Assembly (NCBI GenBank): GCA_017455905.1
Contig: JAFTLQ010000027.1
Location: forward strand, 1-62,979
Direction of reading: 5' to 3'
DNA length: 62,979 nt
Origin: Clostridia bacterium
Lineage (GTDB): Bacteria > Bacillota > Clostridia > Oscillospirales > CAG-272
A program made the translations under genes and the position numbers. Under the pieces are notes generated by a model that saw only the letters and a program-made list of their open reading frames with translations, was not told the origin of the DNA and made no database searches. Of the stretch, positions 1-8,749 are shown one piece after another; the stretch's first letter is position 1, and each line of letters starts with the position of its first letter.

Positions 1-1
1 A

Positions 2-88
2 CTGCAAGAAGATGTATCCGCAGAGCAGTTATCGCTCAAGGAATACATCGACCCGTTTACGGGTAAGCCGGTAGAAGAGGGCAAATAA
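2..88 (+). CDS. C-terminal end of an unidentified protein (5' end outside window)
   Basis: An open frame enters from the left edge and ends at TAA 86-88. It gives 28 residues ending in IDPFTGKPVEEGK, a hydrophilic tail with no recognisable domain. The frame was chosen because its composition looks like protein, while the next frame gives an Arg/Ser-rich string ending at TAG. The gene converges on the minus-strand DUF819 gene. No function can be assigned from so short a piece. Confidence 0.5.
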   Translation: MQEDVSAEQLSLKEYIDPFTGKPVEEGK

Positions 89-226
89 ACAGCCCCTTTA
101 GGGGCAGCCGGTGAACAATCCGCGGTTGGCGGACTTTTCGGCGAGCTTTTAGGCTCGGCCGGCATTATGCCCTAAGGGGGCTGTGCAAGCCACCGGCACG
201 GCCGGTGGTCATGACTTTGCATTCGC
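89..226. other. Convergent intergenic region with hairpins
   Basis: No gene is seen here. A 5-bp hairpin GCCCC-TTTA-GGGGC lies at 92-105. A near-complementary CCTAAGGGGGCTG at about 171-183 could pair with it over a long range. A 9-bp hairpin GCCACCGGC-ACG-GCCGGTGGT lies at 189-209, just past the stop of the minus-strand gene. None has a U-tract, so classic intrinsic termination is not supported, though the hairpins sit where two convergent transcripts would end. Confidence 0.4.
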
Positions 227-1432
227 TCAGAACAGCGACAGAAGTGAGCCGAGGCCGATGCCGACCAGATTGCCGACCGCCAGGCCAAAGACGCCGCAGA
301 CGATGCCGGGGACGATCAGCGAACGGTCACCGTAGCTGTTGGCAACGGGCGCGATAAAGGGCGGGCCGTAGATCCCCGCGGTGCTGGTGATCAGCGCCGT
401 ACCGCCGTCGACGCGGAACAGCTTGCAGAGAAGGAGGTGGACGATCACCGTCAGCACCTGCGTCATAGCAAAGAAGGCGAGGGTGGGGAGAAGCTCCCGT
501 GCCAGCGCCGACAGATCCAAGCTCATGCTAAGGCCGAGAGAAAAGACGAGGATGAGGTATTGTCCGACGGGATACGTGCCCTCGGCCTTGCGTACGCGCG
601 GCACGAAGCTCAGCGCAAGGCCAAGCACGGACACGGTCACCATGATATACAGGCTTCCGTCCATGTTGCCGTTGATCAGGATCTCAAGAAGGGCGCCTAC
701 ACCGAGGCAGGCAACGGCCAGAAGCACGCATAACGCGAGATTTAGTAAACGTTTCTTGTCATTTTTTAAAAATCCGTAGTCATATTCATCCACAAATGCG
801 GTGACGGACGAATCACAGCTTGCAACGGAGGTGTCGTCCGTTTTCACGTCATTTTTCGGCGCTTGGGCTTGCCCGTTGCCGAGAAATCTTCGGTACAAGG
901 GGCGGACGACGGTCAGGATCATCAGGAAGTACACGCCGCCGACGAGGAAGTCTGCCGTGTTGGCGGCGAGGATGGTTTCGGTACGGGTGGCCGACGGAAG
1001 CAGGGCGTTGCCGGTGGCGACGAGGTTGGGCGTACCGCCCGTATATAGCCCCATGGCCATGCCCGACAGCGGTGCGGCGTTTTCAAGACCGAGCAGAGGC
1101 TCGGAAATAAAGAACACAGCGCTCGCCGAAGCCGCGACGGCGATGAACTGCAGGGTAAGACCGAGGGTCGTTTTTGCCGTGAGGCGGCGAACGCTGCGCA
1201 GATCAAAGCCGAACAAAATGAGCGGGATGGCCAGCGCCACGGCGACCGAGGCGACCGTCTGCGTCATCCCCTTGTCGTACGGAACGGGAAGCAGGGAGAT
1301 CACGAGCCCCGCCACGTAGCACAGCGCGACGGCGCCGATCACGTTGAGGATATGCACGCGCCGACACAATGCCACAGCACCCGCCGGGAGAATCAGCATG
1401 ACGATCAGAGAAGCAATGGTGTATGCGTTCAC
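227..1432 (-). CDS. DUF819 family (YjcL-like) integral membrane protein
   Basis: The protein has 401 residues and is hydrophobic throughout, with about ten predicted membrane segments. The motif GLYTGGTPNL near residue 130 is characteristic of the DUF819/YjcL family, whose transported substrate is not established. The start is GTG at 1432, preceded by GGGAGGTGA. It overlaps the stop of the upstream GNAT-like gene by four bases, implying translational coupling. A hydrophilic Asp/Ser-rich loop near residues 195-225 separates two hydrophobic halves, as in two-repeat transporters. Family assignment is firm; function is unknown. Confidence 0.85.
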   Translation of the reverse strand: MNAYTIASLIVMLILPAGAVALCRRVHILNVIGAVALCYVAGLVISLLPVPYDKGMTQTVASVAVALAIPLILFGFDLRSVRRLTAKTTLGLTLQFIAVAASASAVFFISEPLLGLENAAPLSGMAMGLYTGGTPNLVATGNALLPSATRTETILAANTADFLVGGVYFLMILTVVRPLYRRFLGNGQAQAPKNDVKTDDTSVASCDSSVTAFVDEYDYGFLKNDKKRLLNLALCVLLAVACLGVGALLEILINGNMDGSLYIMVTVSVLGLALSFVPRVRKAEGTYPVGQYLILVFSLGLSMSLDLSALARELLPTLAFFAMTQVLTVIVHLLLCKLFRVDGGTALITSTAGIYGPPFIAPVANSYGDRSLIVPGIVCGVFGLAVGNLVGIGLGSLLSLF

Positions 1433-2625
1433 GTGGCGTCACCTCCCGACGTAAGAGATTCTTCCTTTGAAAAATTTTTATAGAAAATGCGGTACACACG
1501 GGCAAGTCGGCCGCAGACCGAGCGTATACTTTCGTTGGAGAGCGCGTTCTTTTCCATGATCGTGCCGACCTCCACGTAGTCGATGCGGCGTTTTTCGATC
1601 GTCTGCCACAGGCGATCGTACAGCGCGGCGTTGACGCCGCGGCTCTGGTAGGCGGGGATGACGTACTGCAGGATGGCGCGTACGGCGTGTATATGCCTCC
1701 TCGTGCGCAAAAAGGCGATCACGCCGCGAGCATCCATGCGACCGCGCATCGCGCGAAAGACCTCAAACCAGTCGGGCAATGCCATAACGACGCCGATCGG
1801 GGCGTTATCGCTGTTGCGGCGGGCGATGAGGATGAGCTCGGGGTCAAGAAAGCGGCGCCATTCCACCGCGACGGTGCGCAGCGTGTCCATCGACGGCGTC
1901 TGCTGATAGATGACGTCGGTATCGGCGGCCTCCATGACGGTATGTATGTCGCGCAGCTCGTCCTCCACGCGGGACATGTCCGCCACGTCAATGCGAAAAT
2001 CGCTGCGCTTCATCGCACGCTGTGCCAGCCGTCCGACCCACGCGCGTCGCTCGGGCTGTGCCTCAATGGCGTAGGCCAGGGCATCGGTCTGCTTGCAGAG
2101 ACCGAAGTCGTGCATTTGGTCGATGTAATACGGCGGATTGTAGGAGGTGAGGATGAGCGGTGGGCGGTCAAAGCCCTCGGCGAGAAAGCCGCGGCGATTG
2201 TCCTGATCGTACGGGAAGTACGGCCCCTCCATCATGACGGCGCCAAGGGCACGCAGATGTGTCTGCATAGCCGAAAGCAGCGCGCGGCTGACGGTGAGAT
2301 CGTCAACGCATTCGTACATGGAGAAAAAGCCGCAACGGTCGGTGGCGGCTCGCTTATTGCTGTCAATGGTATAAAGCACTCGTCCGCAAACGCGTCCGCG
2401 CCCGTCGAGGGCCAGCAGCGCGTGATAGGTCTGCTTCTCAAAGAGGAGGTGCTTCAGAGTTCTTTTGAGATCCGCCTTCATATACGGAACGTAGCGCCGA
2501 TCGGCGCGGTACAGTCGGTCGGGGAAGGCGATGAAGCGGCCGAGGGTCCGTTGGGTCACGGGTTGAACGTTGATCATAACAATAGAAGTATAGCATACGC
2601 CGCTTGAAAATGCAAGAAGTTTCAT
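1429..2625 (-). CDS. GNAT-like acyltransferase family protein
   Basis: This 398-residue cytosolic protein has an N-terminal stretch (FIAFPDRLYRADRRYVP, about residues 32-48) and a C-terminal region (QYVIPAYQSRGVNAALYDRL) typical of a large uncharacterised GNAT-fold family often annotated N-acetyltransferase. The substrate is unknown. There are two possible starts. ATG 2625 has GAGGTG nine bases upstream. ATG 2577 (residue 17) matches where family members usually begin and lies nine bases below a sigma-A-like promoter inside the ORF. The gene is coupled to the downstream DUF819 gene by a four-base overlap, suggesting a two-gene operon. Confidence 0.7.
   Translation of the reverse strand: MKLLAFSSGVCYTSIVMINVQPVTQRTLGRFIAFPDRLYRADRRYVPYMKADLKRTLKHLLFEKQTYHALLALDGRGRVCGRVLYTIDSNKRAATDRCGFFSMYECVDDLTVSRALLSAMQTHLRALGAVMMEGPYFPYDQDNRRGFLAEGFDRPPLILTSYNPPYYIDQMHDFGLCKQTDALAYAIEAQPERRAWVGRLAQRAMKRSDFRIDVADMSRVEDELRDIHTVMEAADTDVIYQQTPSMDTLRTVAVEWRRFLDPELILIARRNSDNAPIGVVMALPDWFEVFRAMRGRMDARGVIAFLRTRRHIHAVRAILQYVIPAYQSRGVNAALYDRLWQTIEKRRIDYVEVGTIMEKNALSNESIRSVCGRLARVYRIFYKNFSKEESLTSGGDAT
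2587..2615 (-). promoter_or_regulatory. Sigma-A-like promoter inside the GNAT ORF 5' end
   Basis: On the minus strand TTGCAT (2615-2610), a 17-bp spacer and TATACT (2592-2587) form a good sigma-A promoter. Predicted transcription starts near 2580, three bases before the ATG at 2577. If used, the GNAT mRNA would be essentially leaderless and translation would begin at residue 17 of the longer frame. Confidence 0.5.
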
Positions 2626-2987
2626 AATACTTCACACCTCACGGATCGTTGAGAAATCGGCGGCCGACGCGGTGGGACGTAGCGGGCGGCGCAGACGTGC
2701 GAGGACGCGTGCAACGGCGCACGGCGAGGTGCAGGGACCTGTGACCTCCCAAACAGCCGAAGCGTGCGTTCCGTGCATGTTTCCTTCCTTAATTTTCTTC
2801 GCACGCAGGGGCGGCGCGCGCTCGTGCGAGGCACGGCTTCATGCTTCGTTCATGCTTTTTTTACATTTGCGTTGCTTCTTCTTGTATAAAATGAACAAAA
2901 AGAGGGAGGTAGTTTTGACCAAGGGCAAAAAATCTTTGTTTGACTTTCACAAAAAACAAAAATCGGTCGGATTTTGCCTCGAATTTG
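2626..2987. other. Divergent intergenic region, no firm gene
   Basis: This region separates the divergent GNAT gene and the surface-protein operon. The left half (about 2640-2830) is very GC-rich and the right half (2840-2987) is AT-rich. A possible 48-codon minus-strand ORF (2778-2632) has AAGGAAGG before its ATG and stops six bases before ATG 2625, but its composition is Arg/Ala/Pro-rich and unconvincing. A possible TTG-start ORF at 2915-3010 follows GGGAGGT at 2904-2910. Neither is called as a gene. Confidence 0.4.
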
Positions 2988-3016
2988 TTGACTTTTCACG
3001 AATCGTATGATAAAAT
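2988..3016 (+). promoter_or_regulatory. Sigma-A promoter of the small-peptide/surface-protein operon
   Basis: TTGACT (2988-2993), a 17-bp spacer and TAAAAT (3011-3016) form a near-consensus promoter in an AT-rich context. Transcription should start near 3023, leaving a leader of about 35 nt before the 40-aa ORF with its strong AAAGGAGG site. Confidence 0.8.
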
Positions 3017-3057
3017 TATTATACCTAAAATTCATGGAGGAAAGGAGGATTCCGAAC

Positions 3058-3180
3058 ATGACTAAAAAACAGGTACTGGTTTTTGAGGAACCGAAGATGG
3101 ACTTCATCCGCTTCGATGCAGAAGACATCATCACCACGAGCGAAGGAGCATCGATCGAGTTGCCCGAGATCGAGATCTAA
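3058..3180 (+). CDS. 40-aa acidic small protein
   Basis: This short ORF (MTKKQVLVFEEPKMDF...ELPEIEI) has an excellent Shine-Dalgarno site AAAGGAGG at 3041-3048 and sits directly below a near-consensus promoter. It encodes a small acidic peptide with a central FDAEDIITTSEG stretch. I recall similar short acidic peptides with an E/D-D-(I/V)-I-T-(T/S)-S core from gut Clostridia, with no known function; this was not searched. It has no signal peptide and no Cys or Gly-rich core. It ends 74 bases before the giant surface-protein gene, probably on the same mRNA. A role as a leader peptide or an independent small protein cannot be distinguished. Confidence 0.75.
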   Translation: MTKKQVLVFEEPKMDFIRFDAEDIITTSEGASIELPEIEI

Positions 3181-3254
3181 CCCTTGATGGACTGTTCTGA
3201 ATTCCGCAACCGCAAAATCCAAAAAAACAAATTTTAAGAAAGAGGAAAACACAC

Positions 3255-6200
3255 ATGAAAATCATGAACAAGTCTCGTGTTGCATTTCTTGTCTGTCTGC
3301 TCGTTCTTGCGCTGGCTCTGACCTCTATCCTGGCGCTGAACGTTTTTGCAGATGATGAAGTAGAAGATGTTGCAACCGAGTGGACGGGTTACTCCCTCGT
3401 CCTGACCGACGGCACGGACATCGTGCTCCAAGGTACGATCTCTCAGGTCGACGAAGAAGACTCTGAGGATTATTACGTCTCTTACGATTTCTGCGAGGGT
3501 GAAAACATCCGCGTAGACTTCAGTAGTGGTGCCGGCGGAAGATTCGAAGTTCCGATCCGTGTAGCTCACGGTCAGATGAACGACACCATCACCGCTCGTA
3601 TCATCGTCGATGGCGAGACCGTTGACGAGGTAGAAGTCAGCGTTAAGTCCTACTGCGCTTCCGTCCTGAACGACGAAGTCATCGTAGAGACGGAAGTTGC
3701 TGACGGCGAAGAGGCTCCCACCGAGAACGCTCCCGAGTTCAAGACGCTTGTCAGCGAGCTGCTCCGTTACGGTGCTGCTGCTTACAACTATCTTGGCGAG
3801 ACCGAAGAGGCTACCGCTCTTCTTGACGGTCTGACTCTTACGGATGCTCTCGTATTCCCCGAGAATCCCGCGTACATTTTTGAGAAGGTTTCCGAGATCG
3901 CTGAAGGTACAACGGCCATCGCAGGTGTTTCTGTCGTAGACATCACCTCCATGAAGCTGACCCTTAATAACTTCCTTTCGGTCACCTTCGGTACGAACGC
4001 GAACCTTGAGGACGTACTTAACTATAGTAACCTTGATGAAGACGGTAACATGGTTAACGACACCCACAAGCTGTCTGATTTCTTCAACTATGAGAGCATT
4101 TGCGTTATAGAGGGCCTGGGTGCCGGCAAGGAAGTTTCCGACCGTTACCACATCTCTCCCTCCTACTACGCATATGCTATGAAGGATGACGAGGAGGTTG
4201 GCGAGCTTGTAAAGGCTCTTTACAACTGTGCTCTTGCCGCTCACACGGCTGTTGGTCATACCTACATTGAATACATTGATACGGCCGCTTCCTGCCAGAA
4301 CGAGGGTCATTCGGTCATGGCCTGCGATTGCGGCGCTTCCTATGAAGTTACCGTTGCAAAGAACGACGCGCACCCCGAGATCGAATTGATCAACGGCAAC
4401 GGCGGCTTTGTCGGTTACAAGTGCGTTGCGTGCGACACCCTTTGGGCAGCCGTTTCCGGCCTTATGATCTTCGACGGCACCGATGATTCCTTCACCGGCA
4501 TGCAGTCGGTTGACACCGCTTACACCGCTACCGGTCTTCCCACGCTCAACAACGGTCGTTACGACTGGGTACGTATGGAAGGCGCCGATCCTAAGGACCA
4601 GAACCAGCTTTGGTATCAGTTCGGCGGCAAGGACGACATCGCCTTTACGGCAAAGGACGAGTACAAGTTTATTCTGAATATTGATCTTGAGCCCATCGGC
4701 ACTCCCTGTGATGCCGAGGGTGAACGCCAGATCTTTAGTATGAACCTTGTTACCGACCGTAACCGGACGCAGGGTGATGACCGCTGGGGCCCCAAGCACC
4801 AGACCCCCCAGCTGCTTCTCTGCTGGAATGATGATGGCACACTTGTTGGTTGGAACAACATTATCATCGGTGAAGTTGCTCCCGAGGGAACAACCACCAA
4901 CGTCACCGTCGTTCTCGTTGCAGGCGAGGGTGAGCTTGGCGGCAAGACCGTTCCCATGCTCTACGCTACCTATTACGTCAACGGTGTAGGTATCTGCACC
5001 ACCGGTATTGAGAACACGTTGCGTGACGGTGGCTTCGGCTACATCTATGCAAACGGCTACAACACCGATGATTTCGAGGGCTATTCCTTTGACAACTTGT
5101 GGTTCGGTTGGACCAACGGTGAGATCACCGTTCAGGAAATGTCCGCGTGCGGCACGATCAAGTATCTTGATGCTGACGGCAACCTTGTAACCGGCGGCTC
5201 TCATACATGGGTAGAGACCGTTACCGAGGAGCCTACCTGTGACAAGACCGGTACCAAGGAACTGGTCTGCTCCTGCGGCGCTACGCAGTCTGCCGTAGCT
5301 ATTCCTAAGCTTCCTCACACCTATGACTTTACGCAGACGGTGGTAACTCGTCCCGAGGGAACCGAGCTGAACCACACGACTCCTGCTCACAAGGCTCCCG
5401 CATCCACCATCACGTACAAGTGTACTACTTGCAGCAAGGACGTCGCTTACGAGGTCATTGACGCTCGTGACTTTAGTGATGATTGCCCCTGCGGTTACGT
5501 TCATTGGCTGCCGAAGGATGCCGCTACGGTTATTGATTACTCCAACGATTATGCATCCATTATTGCTGCTATCAACGAAAACACGTTCAACGACAACGTA
5601 TTTATCCGTATTAGCGCAGCTAACCAGGGCTACACGCTGACCGATAAGAACACGGTCGTTATCGGCTTTGATATTGCAATGCCCGAGGGCGGCTTCCCCG
5701 AGAACGGAGTGAACCTTCAGGCTAAGGTCGAAGGTAAGTGGGGCAGCGGTGCTGATATTCTCGTATTCAAGGATGCTGCTGTGTACGTTAACGGACGTGG
5801 CGAAAAGATCGCGGACGTTACGGCCGGCCAGTGGCTCAACTTCGTCGTTAAGGCTACGCTGGCAGAAACGACGGTTGATTACGAGATCTATATGAACGGT
5901 GCTTTTGTGAAATCCTTCTCTCAGGCCCGTAACGCTGAGATTACCGGCGACACCGCATTCAACAACGATTCCTCCGAGTACCAGCTGAACATTGCTCGTA
6001 CCGGCACAAACAATGCAGACGCTACTCGCGGTATGCTGGTTGACAACGTTTTCATTGCTGAAGCTCTTCCCACCGCCTTCGGTCACGTATGTGCCGGTAC
6101 CACCTATGAACAGGATGACACCACGCATACGCTGAAGTGCGACATCTGCGGCGCAACGCTCGACGCAGGTGAACACGACTACACTTGGACTGTAACCAAA

Positions 6201-7970
6201 GAAGCTACCTGTGCAGAGGTCGGTAAGAAGGTCGGCACCTGCAAGTGCGGCAAGGAAGTTCAGGAAGACATCGCTAAGCTTCCTCACACCATGGTATTTG
6301 ACGCAAATAACTCTACCATCGTCGAACCCACAACGCACGACGGCACGGAGCATGACCTCATTTCCGGTAATCTTGTTTACAAGTGCGAAGAGTGCACGTT
6401 CTCCTACACGGTTCCCGCAACGTTTGTTCGCACCTTCGGTGCAGGCTGTGAGTGCGGTGTTGGTGTTGACAGTACTGTTGCTCCTAACATGCACCTTACC
6501 TATGCAGACGGTGCTGTTACCATTACCGGTAACATGATCGATTGCACGAACAACTTCATCATTGAGCACAAGCCTGCCACAATCTTCGCGGGCACGGAAA
6601 CGAAGCTTGCGGGCAATAAGCTGTTCTTCGGCTTTGATGTAACCATTCCCGAGGATCAGAAGAACTTCGCAGCCGGCACGCTTATCGTCTTTAAGAGCGG
6701 TGATTGGACCGGTACGGATGTCCTGAAGATCGACGCAGATGGTAACCTCCTGCTTGGCGGTTCCAAGAACGTCGGCACGATCGTTCCCGGCACGATGACC
6801 AATGTTATTCTTTGTGTTGAGATCCTTCCTACCGACGAGAGCGGTAAGTGGACCAGAAACCTTCAGGTCTGGGTCGATGGCGTGAACAAGGACACCTATA
6901 CCTCTACGTATAACGATAACGGTAAAGACGGTGCAGGCGACCTCATGAGTGGCAATACCTACCTGCAGGTCAAGGTTGCTAACGACGGAGCTAACAAGGT
7001 TGCTGATGTTAACGGCGCTATCACGTTCGATAACATGTTCCTTGGCACGTCCATCGGTACTCTTCCTCACACCTGCGTTGCAGGCGAGCAGAAGGTTGAT
7101 CTTGCCGGTCACTACAACGAGTGCGTGATCTGCGGTGAGCAGATGAACAGAACCGGGCATGCTTACAAGGTAGATGCTACAAAGAGTGTATTTGGCACGG
7201 TTACCGCTGAGCACAAGGCCGAAGAAACTGTGCATGCAGCTAACGGTACGCTTGTATACGTTTGCGAAGGTTGCGAAGGCACCTTCACGATCGATGCAGA
7301 GTCTGTCAGAACGTTTGACGATAACTGCTCTTGCGGTAAGATCCAGAACAACTGGACGGCTTATCCCGTTGATTATTCGAACGACTATGCAGCTATTCTT
7401 GGTGCGTTCTGCCACGGCACCGCAAATGAGCCTGCAGATTCTGCGAAAGCAGCTGACGGCACCGGTAACGTCTACGTTCAGATCGAACCCTCCAAGACCG
7501 GCATCACGCTCGATGACAAAATGACGGTTTATTTTGGTTTTGACATTGCTATGCCCGAAGGCGGCTTCTCTGAGAGCGGCGTTCACCTCAACGGTAAGAT
7601 CGGCGGTTGGGGAACTGGCGATAAGATCCTTAGCTTCCAGAATGGTGCTGCTTATATCAATAATAAGGCAACCAAGATTGCCGATATGGAGGCTGGTGTG
7701 TTCCAGAACTTCGTAGTTAAGGCTGTCATTGATGTCGAAGGCAAATCGACGACCTTCACCGTTTACATGAACGGTACTCAGGTAGCTGATCCCTTCACCG
7801 TTACCAATGCAAACCACACTTATCCTACCGATGGTTTTGCAACTACTTCGAACGTATACTTCCAGCTCAACATTGGCGCTGGCTCTGCTAACGTAGACGC
7901 AACCAAGGGTATGCTCGTTGACAACGTCTTTGTTGCAAATGATCCCTTCGCAACTGCTGACGCTGAATAA
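3255..7970 (+). CDS. Giant secreted modular surface protein with CxxC repeats and lectin-like domains
   Basis: The protein has 1571 residues and begins with a Sec signal peptide (basic MNKSR, hydrophobic core about residues 9-28, cleavage probably near NVFA-DDE). The N-terminal part contains a clostridial surface-type segment (ELLRYGAAAYNY, about residue 170). At least four Cys-containing modules follow, with phrases such as EPTC..TG..ELVCSCGA, KCDICGA and CVICGE, which could be zinc-ribbon-like. They alternate with predicted concanavalin-like beta-sandwich domains; two of these share IGFDIAMPEGGF/YFGFDIAMPEGGF and end in GMLVDNVF. No LPXTG, SLH or transmembrane anchor is seen at the C-terminus, so attachment is unclear. 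The AGAGG Shine-Dalgarno site lies about nine bases before ATG. Codons favour GTT, GCT, CTT and AAG, unlike the neighbours, which suggests very high expression. It may be a major envelope or S-layer-like protein. Confidence 0.85.
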   Translation: MKIMNKSRVAFLVCLLVLALALTSILALNVFADDEVEDVATEWTGYSLVLTDGTDIVLQGTISQVDEEDSEDYYVSYDFCEGENIRVDFSSGAGGRFEVPIRVAHGQMNDTITARIIVDGETVDEVEVSVKSYCASVLNDEVIVETEVADGEEAPTENAPEFKTLVSELLRYGAAAYNYLGETEEATALLDGLTLTDALVFPENPAYIFEKVSEIAEGTTAIAGVSVVDITSMKLTLNNFLSVTFGTNANLEDVLNYSNLDEDGNMVNDTHKLSDFFNYESICVIEGLGAGKEVSDRYHISPSYYAYAMKDDEEVGELVKALYNCALAAHTAVGHTYIEYIDTAASCQNEGHSVMACDCGASYEVTVAKNDAHPEIELINGNGGFVGYKCVACDTLWAAVSGLMIFDGTDDSFTGMQSVDTAYTATGLPTLNNGRYDWVRMEGADPKDQNQLWYQFGGKDDIAFTAKDEYKFILNIDLEPIGTPCDAEGERQIFSMNLVTDRNRTQGDDRWGPKHQTPQLLLCWNDDGTLVGWNNIIIGEVAPEGTTTNVTVVLVAGEGELGGKTVPMLYATYYVNGVGICTTGIENTLRDGGFGYIYANGYNTDDFEGYSFDNLWFGWTNGEITVQEMSACGTIKYLDADGNLVTGGSHTWVETVTEEPTCDKTGTKELVCSCGATQSAVAIPKLPHTYDFTQTVVTRPEGTELNHTTPAHKAPASTITYKCTTCSKDVAYEVIDARDFSDDCPCGYVHWLPKDAATVIDYSNDYASIIAAINENTFNDNVFIRISAANQGYTLTDKNTVVIGFDIAMPEGGFPENGVNLQAKVEGKWGSGADILVFKDAAVYVNGRGEKIADVTAGQWLNFVVKATLAETTVDYEIYMNGAFVKSFSQARNAEITGDTAFNNDSSEYQLNIARTGTNNADATRGMLVDNVFIAEALPTAFGHVCAGTTYEQDDTTHTLKCDICGATLDAGEHDYTWTVTKEATCAEVGKKVGTCKCGKEVQEDIAKLPHTMVFDANNSTIVEPTTHDGTEHDLISGNLVYKCEECTFSYTVPATFVRTFGAGCECGVGVDSTVAPNMHLTYADGAVTITGNMIDCTNNFIIEHKPATIFAGTETKLAGNKLFFGFDVTIPEDQKNFAAGTLIVFKSGDWTGTDVLKIDADGNLLLGGSKNVGTIVPGTMTNVILCVEILPTDESGKWTRNLQVWVDGVNKDTYTSTYNDNGKDGAGDLMSGNTYLQVKVANDGANKVADVNGAITFDNMFLGTSIGTLPHTCVAGEQKVDLAGHYNECVICGEQMNRTGHAYKVDATKSVFGTVTAEHKAEETVHAANGTLVYVCEGCEGTFTIDAESVRTFDDNCSCGKIQNNWTAYPVDYSNDYAAILGAFCHGTANEPADSAKAADGTGNVYVQIEPSKTGITLDDKMTVYFGFDIAMPEGGFSESGVHLNGKIGGWGTGDKILSFQNGAAYINNKATKIADMEAGVFQNFVVKAVIDVEGKSTTFTVYMNGTQVADPFTVTNANHTYPTDGFATTSNVYFQLNIGAGSANVDATKGMLVDNVFVANDPFATADAE

Positions 7971-8010
7971 TTCGTTCACAACGAAATCCTAAACCTTACA
8001 TCGGGTTTGA

Positions 8011-8040
8011 GGGCCGACGCGCAAGCGTCGGCCCTTTTTT
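8011..8040 (+). terminator. Intrinsic terminator of the surface-protein operon
   Basis: A perfect 10-bp stem GGGCCGACGC/GCGTCGGCCC with a GCAA loop is followed by six T. It lies 41 bases after the surface-protein stop codon. Confidence 0.95.
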
Positions 8041-8111
8041 CACCTTTTTATAAAAGTGTAAGGTGAGTAAGACAAAGGCAAGCGGTGACAAAGGCGTGCG
8101 GCGAGCAAAAG

Positions 8112-8144
8112 AAAAAACGGCGACAGAATCATCTGTCGCCGTTT
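8112..8144 (-). terminator. Minus-strand intrinsic terminator hairpin
   Basis: A 13-bp perfect stem (AAACGGCGACAGA / TCTGTCGCCGTTT, loop ATCA) is followed on the minus strand by a T-run (A-run at 8112-8117 on plus). No minus-strand gene lies just upstream, so it may block antisense transcription from the repeat region into the surface-protein gene. Confidence 0.6.
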
Positions 8145-8226
8145 GCTATATGGTTGCTTTGTGTCATCCTGAGCAGAGGGGGATAAAAAGCGAAGTGCGA
8201 AATTAGGAATTGAGAAGCCATGCTTT

Positions 8227-8589
8227 CCTCTTTGTGTCATCCTGAGCAGAGCGTAGCGGAGTCGAACGTTGCGGGTCGAGCGGAGCGAGCAAGCAAACGC
8301 GCGAAGCGGGATCCCATTCGACGATGCCAACCGGTCGGGAAGTTACTTTAAAAAAGCTATCGTTTCCCAAGTAGATCCCTTCGTCGCTATGTCTCCTCGG
8401 TTTTGCTCCTCTGCCGGAGCAAAACTTCGACTACGCATCCGCTCCGCGTCTGCTCCACTCAGGATGACACAGAGCGCCTACGGCACATGATTTGCACCTG
8501 CGGTGCATGAATTGGCTTCGCCATGAATTGACGCGATGCGTCATGATTTGCCTTACGGCATTCTTTTTTCGCTCAGGAAGACAAAGAGG
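8227..8589 (+). repeat. MITE-like repeat, copy A (inverted relative to copy B)
   Basis: This 363-bp non-coding element is bounded by CCTCTTTGTGTCATCCTGAG at the left and GCTCAGGAAGACAAAGAGG at the right, giving terminal inverted repeats of about 20 bp. It has two modules. The first (to about 8474) ends in an internal CTCAGGATGACACAGAG. The second (8475-8560) is a run of short hairpins with different stems joined by ATGATTTG or ATGAATTG linkers. A partial extra terminus lies at 8157-8178. The copy at 11629-11990 matches closely in reverse orientation. No transposase is encoded. The region 8041-8749 otherwise holds no gene that I can support. Confidence 0.85.
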
Positions 8590-8749
8590 GGATAGCACGG
8601 TCATTCATGATTCATTATTCATCATAAAGCCTCCCTTTGATGAGGATGACACGCTAAGAGAAGCCATGGATGCAATGTGCTGCGTACATGAAATTAGTGA
8701 ACGATTTTGCTAAAAACAAAAAATCTTTCAGTAGTATTGAACAAAATCG

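Noticed and set aside
2632..2778. 48-codon minus-strand frame upstream of the GNAT gene
   Set aside because: It has an AAGGAAGG site and possible coupling, but its Arg/Ala/Pro-rich composition is typical of random GC-rich DNA.
2672..3010. 112-codon plus-strand frame and a TTG-start 31-codon frame at its end
   Set aside because: The long frame spans GC-rich intergenic DNA with no start signal. The short TTG frame has GGGAGGT but ends inside the operon promoter and has no recognisable similarity.
3234..7979. 1581-codon open frame on the minus strand opposite the giant surface gene
   Set aside because: It is codon-aligned with the sense gene and exists because that gene avoids TTA, CTA and TCA. 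The sense frame has a signal peptide, domains, promoter and terminator; the antisense frame has none.
8475..8565. CRISPR-like short array
   Set aside because: The conserved part is an 8-base linker and the variable parts are palindromes, unlike CRISPR spacers.
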